Shown here one piece after another: positions 7,412 to 12,951 of a stretch of 12,951 bases of DNA; the first letter of the stretch is position 1; the number at the start of each line of letters is the position of its first letter. The notes beneath the pieces were generated by a model, which saw only the letters and a list, made by a program, of their open reading frames with translations, was not told the origin of the DNA and ran no database searches. The position numbers and the translations under genes are program-made. The stretch lies in assembly GCA_003505715.1 (NCBI GenBank), contig DNXU01000352.1, forward strand, positions 17,144 through 30,094. Direction: 5' to 3'. Source of the DNA: Cyanobacteria bacterium UBA8803 (GTDB lineage: Bacteria; Cyanobacteriota; Cyanobacteriia; Cyanobacteriales; Coleofasciculaceae).

Positions 7412-9316
7412 GTGCAAATTTATTACACCAGCATTGCTGCTTTAATAGCGCTCTTTTGGCTGACCCCTTCTTGGGCAGCCGAGACTCCCTCAGCTCTAAA
7501 TTTTGAAGCACAGGGAACAGAACTAGAAGAACATCAGACAGACGCCTTGGATCTCTCCCGTACCACCAACCATGAAAATCAATCTTCCCAACTCCTGGTT
7601 CCCGACTCCCCACTCCCCCTGGCTCAAACTCCTACACCCGTAACCCCGGATAGTAACCCCTCCCTGCCATCACTACCACCACCGCAAGATATTGTTCCAC
7701 CGTCTCCCTTACCTGCTCCAGAACCCTCACTACCCCAGCCACTACCGCCACCAGAAGAGCTTTTAGAACCTTCTACCCCCACTCCTACTAATCCTGAAAT
7801 TCCTGAAGGTGCCACTCAAAGCACCATTACTGTGACCAAGTTTGAGTTCGAGGGCAATACTGCTTTTTCTGATGAAAAGTTAGCCGAAGTTACTCAACGC
7901 TTTACTAATACGCCCATTACCTTCGCCGAACTTTTAAGCGCGAGAACTGAAATTACTCAGTTGTATGTTGATAACGGTTACGTCACCTCTGGTGCCTTCA
8001 TCCCACCTCAACCCCTCACGGAAGGTACTGTAAAAATTGAAATTGTGGAAGGAGGATTAGAAGAGATTCAGGTGAATGGCACCCGCCGCTTGAGTACTGG
8101 ATACGTGCGATCGCGTATTGCCCTGGCGACCAAAAAACCTCTCAACGTGCCACGCCTACTGGAAGCCCTGCGCCTGTTGCAACTCAACCCCCTGATCGAA
8201 AATGTGTCTGCGGAACTCTCGACAGGTTCTGGGCCGGGTACAAGTTTGCTGATCGTTAATGTTGCCGAAGCCAACACTTGGAGTTACCAACTTTTTGCCA
8301 ATAACGGTCGTTCGCCGAGTGTGGGTAGCTTTCGCCGAGGAGCTTCGTTGACCCAGGCGAACCTACTGGGTTTGGGAGATGGGTTAACCGTCGGCTATAC
8401 GAATACGGATGGGAGCAATGAGATTGACGCCACCTATACTTTACCAATTAACCCCCGCAACGGCACTCTGAGCGTGAGCTACAGCGATACCTCTAGTGAA
8501 GTGATCGAGGAACCTTTTAACTTCCTAGATATTCAATCGTCGTCAAGCAATTTAGACTTAACGCTGCGCCAGCCCATCATCCAGACACCTACTCAAGAAT
8601 TTGCTCTGGGTTTAACAGGCTCCAGACGAGTCAGCCAGACAGTTTTCCTAGAGGATTTGATTGGAGAGGAGGTGGGGTTTCCCTCACCAGGAGCCGATGA
8701 TGACGGACGCACCCGCGTCACCGCCCTACGATTTTTTCAAGAATGGACGAAAAGAGGCGCTCGAGAAGTGATTGCCCTGCGCTCTCAGTTTAATTTCGGT
8801 CTCACTGCCTTCAATGCCACCGAGAGTGACGATGGTCCCGACAGCCGCTTTTTCTCTTGGCGCGGACAAGCTCAGTGGGTCAGGCTGCTAGGGCCGGACA
8901 CCTTACTCTTAATCCGGGGTGACATGCAGCTAGCAGATCAAGGGCTATTGCCGATCGAGCAGTTTGGCTTAGGAGGTCAAGGGAGTGTCCGGGGTTATCG
9001 GCAGGATGTGAGACTCACTGATAATGGCGCGTTTGCTTCTGCCGAGATCCGGCTACCGATTTTAAGAATTCCTGAATGGCAAGGGGTTTTGCAGGTTACT
9101 CCCTTTGTCGATTGGGGCACAACCTGGAATAGCGGCGATGGGGAAGACCCAAACCCGAGCAGCCTTTCGTCTATCGGATTGGGGTTACAGTGGCAGCAAG
9201 GCGATCGCTTTACAGCCCGTTTGGATTGGGGTATTCCCTTAGTTTCTGTGGAATCCACAGAAAGAACCTGGCAGGAAAACGGCATATATTTTTCAATAAC
9301 TATCAATCCCTTCTAA
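7412..9316 (+). CDS. ShlB/FhaC/HecB-family two-partner secretion transporter (TpsB)
   Basis: An outer-membrane protein of the Omp85/TpsB family that exports a partner TpsA protein across the outer membrane. I start it at GTG 7412, preceded by AGGAAAG at 7402. This gives 634 residues with a signal peptide at once: a hydrophobic stretch about 7-18, with cleavage near residues 22-23 (PSWAAET). The frame is open further upstream, but only as an off-frame shadow of the TnpB zinc ribbon. After the signal come a linker (about 25-60) and a proline-rich segment (62-136). A POTRA domain follows (about 139-214, TVTKFEFEGNTAF to IEIVEGG). The ShlB barrel runs from about 218 to the end, with the family's loop-6 motif VRGYR at 526-530 and a terminal Phe (SITINPF), the usual BAM-recognition end. 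No TpsA or haemagglutinin-like gene is in view, so the substrate must be elsewhere. Any promoter probably lies within the TnpB remnant. Confidence 0.93.
   Translation: MQIYYTSIAALIALFWLTPSWAAETPSALNFEAQGTELEEHQTDALDLSRTTNHENQSSQLLVPDSPLPLAQTPTPVTPDSNPSLPSLPPPQDIVPPSPLPAPEPSLPQPLPPPEELLEPSTPTPTNPEIPEGATQSTITVTKFEFEGNTAFSDEKLAEVTQRFTNTPITFAELLSARTEITQLYVDNGYVTSGAFIPPQPLTEGTVKIEIVEGGLEEIQVNGTRRLSTGYVRSRIALATKKPLNVPRLLEALRLLQLNPLIENVSAELSTGSGPGTSLLIVNVAEANTWSYQLFANNGRSPSVGSFRRGASLTQANLLGLGDGLTVGYTNTDGSNEIDATYTLPINPRNGTLSVSYSDTSSEVIEEPFNFLDIQSSSSNLDLTLRQPIIQTPTQEFALGLTGSRRVSQTVFLEDLIGEEVGFPSPGADDDGRTRVTALRFFQEWTKRGAREVIALRSQFNFGLTAFNATESDDGPDSRFFSWRGQAQWVRLLGPDTLLLIRGDMQLADQGLLPIEQFGLGGQGSVRGYRQDVRLTDNGAFASAEIRLPILRIPEWQGVLQVTPFVDWGTTWNSGDGEDPNPSSLSSIGLGLQWQQGDRFTARLDWGIPLVSVESTERTWQENGIYFSITINPF
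7586..7622. repeat. Heptamer-like repeat inside the transporter's proline-rich linker
   Basis: Pyrimidine-rich units of about seven bases run through this stretch (CCCAACT, CCTGGTT, CCCGACT, CCCCACT, CCCCCTG). They are translated as part of the linker between signal peptide and POTRA domain. The pattern resembles intergenic repeats common in cyanobacteria. It could have seeded the proline-rich segment that continues to about 7820. Confidence 0.5.
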
Positions 9317-9369
9317 TCAACATCTACCCTAGGCTAGTAGCACAATCGGTTTTTTGGGAATTGGTTTAC

Positions 9370-9390
9370 CCTGAGCATAGCCGGAGGGGG
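9370..9390 (+). repeat. Dispersed repeat CCTGAGC...GGAGGGG, copy 2
   Basis: A diverged copy of the element at 7217-7237 in the same orientation. It matches with one gap and a few substitutions (CCTGAGC-ATAGCCGGAGGGG against CCTGAGCGTTAGTCGAAGGGG). The two copies bracket the TpsB gene, about 2.15 kb apart. Confidence 0.55.
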
Positions 9391-9439
9391 ATGGGAAATT
9401 GGTAACTTTTAATACAGAGGCTACGGAAAAAAAACTCTT

Positions 9440-9460
9440 CCCATTCCCCATTCCCCATTT
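9440..9460. repeat. Heptamer CCCATTC, three units
   Basis: Three adjacent 7-base units, CCCATTC, CCCATTC and CCCATTT, end four bases before the sulfurtransferase ATG. They occupy the place where a Shine-Dalgarno sequence would be expected. Confidence 0.8.
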
Positions 9461-9464
9461 AGAA

Positions 9465-10286
9465 ATGACGAACCTCTCTTTTATTGTTTCTGCCCAGTAT
9501 CTCAACCAACAATTAAATGACCCACAAGTGGCAGTTGTAGATTGTCGCTTTGCTCTCACCGAACCGGAACTGGGGTATCAGCAGTATGAACAGAGTCATA
9601 TTCCAGGTGCCCATTACCTAGATTTGAATAAAGACCTTTCCAGTCCGGTTGGGCGTCATGGGGGGCGTCATCCTTTGCCCGATCCCCAACAGTTCGCCCA
9701 AAAGCTCGCAGCCATAGGCGTAAATTTCCAGGAAACCTTGGTTATTGCTTACGATGATTCTCGCTTTGCCTTTGCTGCCCGTCTGTGGTGGCTGCTGCGC
9801 TACTTGGGACATGACCGGGTAGCCTTACTTGATGGTGGTTGGGGAGCATGGCACTCCCAAGGCTATCCGGTGACTGATGTCGTACCCGTACCCCTGCCGG
9901 GACGCTTCGTACCCCAGGTGCGTGAGGGTTGGGTCGTGGATATTAACAAGGTGAAAGCCTGCAAAGACTTGCCCGGAGTAGTGTTGGTTGATTCGCGAGA
10001 GCGCGATCGCTATGCCGGAGAAAGAGAACCCATCGATCCCGTCGCAGGTCATATTCCCGGTGCTGTTAATTATCCTTGGCAAGAGGTTACCGATACCCAA
10101 GGCTACGTGCATTCTCCAACTGCACAACAACAAAGGTGGCAGGATATCCAGCAGCACGACAACGTTATCGTTTATTGTGGTTCTGGTGTTACAGCTTGTG
10201 TCAATCTTTTGTCCCTGGAACTGGCTAGTATTCGCGCTGGTAAGCTTTATGCGGGAAGTTGGAGTGATTGGTGTTCGTACTTATAA
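9465..10286 (+). CDS. Sulfurtransferase, 3-mercaptopyruvate (SseA) type
   Basis: A 273-residue tandem-rhodanese enzyme that moves a sulfane sulfur from a donor to an acceptor such as thiols or cyanide; predicted cytosolic. The N-terminal rhodanese domain (about 5-135) is the inactive one and has HIPGAHYLDL and LDGGWGAW. The C-terminal domain (about 155-273) has DSRERDRYAGEREPID, GHIPGAVNYPW and the active loop CGSGVT with Cys238. A CG(S/T)GVTA loop marks mercaptopyruvate sulfurtransferases, while thiosulfate rhodaneses usually have CRKGVTA, so I favour the former. I chose ATG 9465 because the family begins close to it and the upstream codons are repeat-derived; the ribosome-binding site is weak. 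The protein ends abruptly at GSWSDWCSYL, where relatives usually run on with an acidic, proline-containing tail. Another frame just after reads NETPDW before a stop, so a small late frameshift is possible. Confidence 0.93.
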   Translation: MTNLSFIVSAQYLNQQLNDPQVAVVDCRFALTEPELGYQQYEQSHIPGAHYLDLNKDLSSPVGRHGGRHPLPDPQQFAQKLAAIGVNFQETLVIAYDDSRFAFAARLWWLLRYLGHDRVALLDGGWGAWHSQGYPVTDVVPVPLPGRFVPQVREGWVVDINKVKACKDLPGVVLVDSRERDRYAGEREPIDPVAGHIPGAVNYPWQEVTDTQGYVHSPTAQQQRWQDIQQHDNVIVYCGSGVTACVNLLSLELASIRAGKLYAGSWSDWCSYL

Positions 10287-10599
10287 TGAAACCCCTGATT
10301 GGTAATGGGGCAAGCCCAGTTCACGCAGAAGTTCAAATTTGAATGTAGAGTTGATAAAGTACACCCGCAGCCTTTCTGTCGGGTGTCATGCTCAAGCTTG
10401 CCCATACCTAGTGCAAGAAGGCATTTACTTTGCTTGTCTACTTTAGAGAGAGATTTAACAGCCTATGGCTCTTGAGAATGATCAACTGAAAAGATCCACC
10501 CATTACTCCTAAAAATTATCTATCATTCAATCATCACATAAAAATTGCTAAAATAAGAAATTACCTTAAATGCTTTAGAATTATTAGGTCTTAGCTTAT
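10287..10599. other. AT-rich intergenic region with nested inverted repeats
   Basis: This 313-base gap holds no gene I can support. Its first third contains the nested inverted repeats listed separately at 10301-10408. A small AGCC/GGCT hairpin lies at 10460-10470. The last 100 bases are strongly AT-rich and probably carry the promoter of the NYN gene. TAAAAT at 10549-10554 is a possible -10, with a poor -35 (TTCAAT, 10526-10531) at a 17-base spacing. No tRNA-like fold was recognised. Confidence 0.5.
10301..10408. repeat. Nested inverted-repeat element (possible structured RNA or MITE relic)
   Basis: The outer arms GGTAATGGGGCAAGC (10301-10315) and GCTTGCCCATACC (10396-10408) pair over 13 bases with two single-base bulges. 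Between them lie a perfect 12-base palindrome TTCAAATTTGAA (10332-10343) and a strong hairpin at 10361-10386. That hairpin has a 7-base stem (ACACCCG/CGGGTGT) extended by CAG/CTG past a bulged T, with a CCTTT loop. There is no T-run after the hairpin, so it is not a standard intrinsic terminator. It could be a transposon-end relic, an RNA element, or 3' structure of the sulfurtransferase mRNA. Confidence 0.55.
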
Positions 10600-11121
10600 A
10601 TGCCTTGCTCAATGATGAACCGTATTTCTATTTTTGTGGACGGGAATAATATGTTCTACGCTCAACAGAAAAATGGCTGGTTTTTCGATCCTAAAAGGGT
10701 TTTAGAATACTTTAAAGGTGAGCCGAATACAACTCTAATTAATGCTTTTTGGTATACAGGCCTAAAAGATCCCCAAGATCAAAGAGGATTCCGAGATGCC
10801 CTCATCAGCCTTGGTTACACAGTTCGGACAAAAATTCTTAAAGAGTATTATGATGATAATTCTGGTCGCTATTCTCAAAAAGCAAATTTAGATATAGAAA
10901 TCGTAGTTGATATGTTTAATACGGTCGATCAGTACGATCGCGTAATTCTTTTTAGTGGTGATGGCGATTTTGAACGAGCGATTGAATTACTCCGTTCAAA
11001 GAATACACACATTACTGTTGTATCAACTGAAGGAATGATAGCCAGAGAATTAAGGAATGCAACAGATCGTTACATAGATTTAAATGAGATTCGCGACTAT
11101 ATTGAGAAAGTTGATTCTTAA
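10600..11121 (+). CDS. LabA-like NYN-domain protein (predicted PIN-fold nuclease)
   Basis: A 173-residue protein made almost entirely of one NYN domain, a PIN-like fold predicted to cut RNA with metal-binding acidic residues. Seen: IFVDGNNMFYAQQ (Asp14 and Asn16), KANLDIEIVVDM (Asp98, Asp104), and LFSGDGDFERAI (Asp121, Asp123) near the C-terminal strand, then STEGMIARELRNATDRYIDL. This set matches the LabA/DUF88 family. LabA itself was described in Synechococcus elongatus as a factor in circadian feedback on kaiBC. Whether this copy does that cannot be told. The start is uncertain: ATGs at 10600, 10612 and 10615 are all in frame, and the conserved part begins just after the last. None has a clear Shine-Dalgarno. 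The gene is visibly more AT-rich than its neighbours and has no complete HIP1 site. It precedes leuA by 79 bases in the same direction, so co-transcription is possible. Confidence 0.9.
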   Translation: MPCSMMNRISIFVDGNNMFYAQQKNGWFFDPKRVLEYFKGEPNTTLINAFWYTGLKDPQDQRGFRDALISLGYTVRTKILKEYYDDNSGRYSQKANLDIEIVVDMFNTVDQYDRVILFSGDGDFERAIELLRSKNTHITVVSTEGMIARELRNATDRYIDLNEIRDYIEKVDS

Positions 11122-11200
11122 TTATTAAGTAAGCGAGAAATATCCAGTAGCTCTTTATATAGATTAAGGAAGAAGTTTTTGTTGTCGTGAAAATCAAGCC

Positions 11201-12844
11201 ATGAACCAGCCACCCCAACCAGACCGCATTATTATTTTCGATACTACTCTCCGCGATGGAGAACAGTGCCCCGGAGCAACTCTGAATGTAGATGAAAAGT
11301 TGACTATTGCTCGGCAACTGGCACGCCTGGGAGTTGATGTGATTGAGGCAGGTTTTCCTTACGCGAGTCCCGGCGACTTTGAAGCGGTACAAAAGATTGC
11401 TCAGGCTGTTGGTGTAGAGTCAGGCCCAACCATTTGCGGTTTGGCAAGAGCAACTCAGCAGGATATTCAAGCAGCTGCCAATGCCCTCAAACCAGCAGCC
11501 AAGCCCCGCATTCATACTTTTATTGCCACATCAGATATTCATCTAGAGTACAAGCTAAAAAAGACGAGAAAGGAAGTTTTAGCGATCGCCCCAGAAATGG
11601 TCGCTTATGCGAAATCTTTTGTAGAGGATGTGGAATTTTCACCGGAAGATGCAGGACGTTCTGACCCAGAGTTTCTCTATGAAGTCCTGGAAAGAGCGAT
11701 CGCGGCAGGTGCCACTACTGTAAATATTCCCGATACTGTGGGTTACACAACTCCGAGCGAATTTGGGGCTTTAATTCGCGGGATTAAGGAAAACGTCCCC
11801 AATATTGACCGGGCAATTATTTCAGTTCACGGTCACAACGACCTAGGTTTAGCGGTTGCCAATTTCCTGGAAGCAGTCAAGAATGGGGCCCGACAGTTGG
11901 AATGCACCATCAATGGTATTGGCGAACGGGCAGGGAATGCAGCACTAGAAGAACTGGTGATGGCATTGCACGTCCGGCGTCAGTATTTTAATCCGTTTTT
12001 CGGACGCCCCCCAGCATCTGAAGCACCCCTAACTAATATCGATACCCGTCAGATTTACAAAACCTCTCGCTTGGTGTCTAATCTGACTGGGATGTTAGTG
12101 CAACCCAATAAGGCGATCGTGGGGGCGAATGCCTTTGCCCACGAATCCGGTATTCACCAGGATGGCGTCCTGAAAAACAAACTCACCTACGAAATCATGG
12201 ATGCCCAGTCTATTGGTTTGACAGACAATCAGATCGTACTGGGCAAGCATTCAGGTCGCAATGCTTTCCGGACTCGCCTGAAGGAGTTGGGGTTCGATCT
12301 GTCGGAAACCGAGTTAAATAAGGCATTTGTCCGCTTCAAGGATGTAGCGGATAAAAAGAAAGAGATTTCCGATTGGGATTTAGAAGCACTGGTTAATGAT
12401 GAGATTCAACAGGCACCGGATCTGTTCCGCTTGGAGTTAGTACAAGTGTCCTGCGGTAGCAACGCACGTCCCACCGCCACTGTCACCCTGCGCACGCCGG
12501 AAGGGGAGGAACTGACCGATGCTGCGATCGGCACCGGGCCAGTAGATGCCGTTTACAAAGCCATTAACCGAGTAGTGAATGTCCCCAACCAACTGATTGA
12601 GTTTTCAGTGCAGTCCGTAACAGCAGGAATTGATGCCATTGGGGAAGTAACAATTCGCCTCCGACACAATAATCGGGTGTTTTCCGGTCATGCGGCCAAC
12701 ACTGATATTATAGTCGCCTCCGCTCAAGCTTATGTGAACGCCCTCAACCGACTTTACGGAGGGTTACAGAGTGAGGCTAAGTCCGCCCAAACACCGGGTA
12801 AAAGTGCTGTTGAGGAACATGCCATCCCAAATCCGGGTATGTGA
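11201..12844 (+). CDS. leuA: 2-isopropylmalate synthase
   Basis: The first committed enzyme of leucine synthesis: condenses acetyl-CoA with 2-oxoisovalerate to give 2-isopropylmalate. This 547-residue frame is the usual length for the short LeuA form. The TIM-barrel catalytic domain opens with [10 protein letters not shown] (Arg18, metal ligand Asp14). It has the metal-binding pair His210/His212 in VHGHNDLG and Asn246 in [14 protein letters not shown]. The flexible-subdomain motif [12 protein letters not shown] spans 311-322. A C-terminal regulatory domain (about 400-520), with [12 protein letters not shown] at 444-455, is present, so leucine feedback inhibition is expected. The last ~25 residues are a variable tail. 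ATG 11201 agrees with the short N-terminus of cyanobacterial homologues, but the purine-rich AAGGAAGAAG (11166-11175) lies 25 bases upstream, too far for a normal ribosome-binding site. No T-box, leader peptide or other leu genes are visible. Confidence 0.97.
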   Translation: MNQPPQPDRIIIFDTTLRDGEQCPGATLNVDEKLTIARQLARLGVDVIEAGFPYASPGDFEAVQKIAQAVGVESGPTICGLARATQQDIQAAANALKPAAKPRIHTFIATSDIHLEYKLKKTRKEVLAIAPEMVAYAKSFVEDVEFSPEDAGRSDPEFLYEVLERAIAAGATTVNIPDTVGYTTPSEFGALIRGIKENVPNIDRAIISVHGHNDLGLAVANFLEAVKNGARQLECTINGIGERAGNAALEELVMALHVRRQYFNPFFGRPPASEAPLTNIDTRQIYKTSRLVSNLTGMLVQPNKAIVGANAFAHESGIHQDGVLKNKLTYEIMDAQSIGLTDNQIVLGKHSGRNAFRTRLKELGFDLSETELNKAFVRFKDVADKKKEISDWDLEALVNDEIQQAPDLFRLELVQVSCGSNARPTATVTLRTPEGEELTDAAIGTGPVDAVYKAINRVVNVPNQLIEFSVQSVTAGIDAIGEVTIRLRHNNRVFSGHAANTDIIVASAQAYVNALNRLYGGLQSEAKSAQTPGKSAVEEHAIPNPGM

Positions 12845-12869
12845 TTGAAACTCCTGGGAGACTCAGTTA

Positions 12870-12904
12870 GTAGGGTGCGTTACGTGCAAGCTAACACACC
12901 CTAC
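12870..12904. repeat. Palindromic repeat GTAGGGTGCGTTA / TAACACACCCTAC
   Basis: Thirteen-base arms (12870-12882 and 12892-12904) pair at 12 of 13 positions around a nine-base loop, CGTGCAAGC. This GTAGGGTGCGTTA palindrome is, as I recall it, a common dispersed element in cyanobacterial intergenic DNA. It sits 25 bases after the leuA stop and could stabilise or end the leuA transcript, but there is no T-run after it. Confidence 0.8.
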
Positions 12905-12951
12905 ATATAGAGGCTGTGCCATTCGTTCTAAGGGAGTTGGAAATAAAAAAT

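Larger units (their letters stand above)
9317..9464. other. Repeat-bearing spacer between transporter and sulfurtransferase
   Basis: A short gap of 148 bases with a dispersed-repeat copy (9370-9390) and three heptamers (9440-9460). No convincing terminator hairpin with a T-run is visible after the transporter stop. The sulfurtransferase frame is open back to 9399, but those 22 extra codons translate the repeat and are unlikely to be protein. Confidence 0.5.

Noticed and set aside
7404..7500. TnpB-associated omega RNA / transposon right end
   Set aside because: The sequence right after the TnpB stop is the start and signal peptide of the transporter; no conserved end structure is visible.
7392..9306. 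Minus-strand open frames opposite the transporter, including a Gly/Ser-rich one at 7624-7815
   Set aside because: The Gly/Ser richness is simply the complement of the proline codons in the linker; no independent evidence for genes.
9399..9464. Sulfurtransferase start at GTG/ATG-like codon 9399
   Set aside because: The 22 added residues translate the heptamer repeat and precede the normal family start.
10361..10386. Rho-independent terminator for the sulfurtransferase
   Set aside because: The stem is strong, but no run of T follows it and it lies 75 bases past the stop within a larger fold.
11012..11392. Minus-strand frame across the NYN-leuA junction
   Set aside because: It overlaps both conserved genes and shows no family signature or start signal.

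Overview
The window looks like chromosomal DNA from a filamentous or otherwise repeat-rich cyanobacterium. The HIP1 octamer GCGATCGC occurs at least ten times (for example at 1188, 2366, 3119, 8107, 9201, 10003, 11582 and 11696). Heptameric short tandem repeats and other cyanobacterial palindromic repeats are scattered through it. The protein families also fit: a HypF-type hydrogenase maturation protein, an Rcp1-like response regulator paired with a multi-PAS kinase, a LabA-like NYN protein, and a LeuA of cyanobacterial type.

Layout from left to right. (1) 81-1451, minus strand: the front part of hypF. It ends inside a 13-unit heptamer tract, so the C-terminal Kae1-like domain is missing from this frame. 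(2) 1452-1680: divergent intergenic region with a second, four-unit heptamer tract. (3) 1681-6994, plus strand: a tightly packed signalling operon. It encodes a membrane histidine kinase with four PAS domains, a single-domain response regulator 11 bases later, and a hybrid REC-GAF-kinase-REC protein whose GTG start overlaps the preceding stop. (4) 7020-7403: an internally deleted TnpB remnant that keeps only the N-terminus and the zinc ribbon. (5) 7412-9316: a TpsB/FhaC-type outer-membrane transporter with signal peptide, proline-rich linker, POTRA domain and barrel. No TpsA substrate gene is visible. (6) 9465-10286: a 3-mercaptopyruvate-type sulfurtransferase. (7) 10287-10599: an AT-rich gap with nested inverted repeats. 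(8) 10600-11121: a LabA-like NYN-domain protein. (9) 11201-12844: leuA, 2-isopropylmalate synthase, followed by a palindromic repeat.

The three signalling genes probably form one phosphorelay. The other genes are housekeeping or accessory functions with no clear functional link to each other. The most distinctive feature is that short repeats have repeatedly entered or bordered coding sequence. They form the end of the hypF frame, the last residues of the hybrid kinase, part of the transporter's proline-rich linker, the filler inside the TnpB remnant, and the leader of the sulfurtransferase. I see no tRNA, rRNA, CRISPR array, prophage or obvious defence system. I found no convincing new multi-gene system; the best leads are the truncated hypF with its frame-shifting repeat tract, the mini-TnpB relic, and the structured element at 10301-10408.
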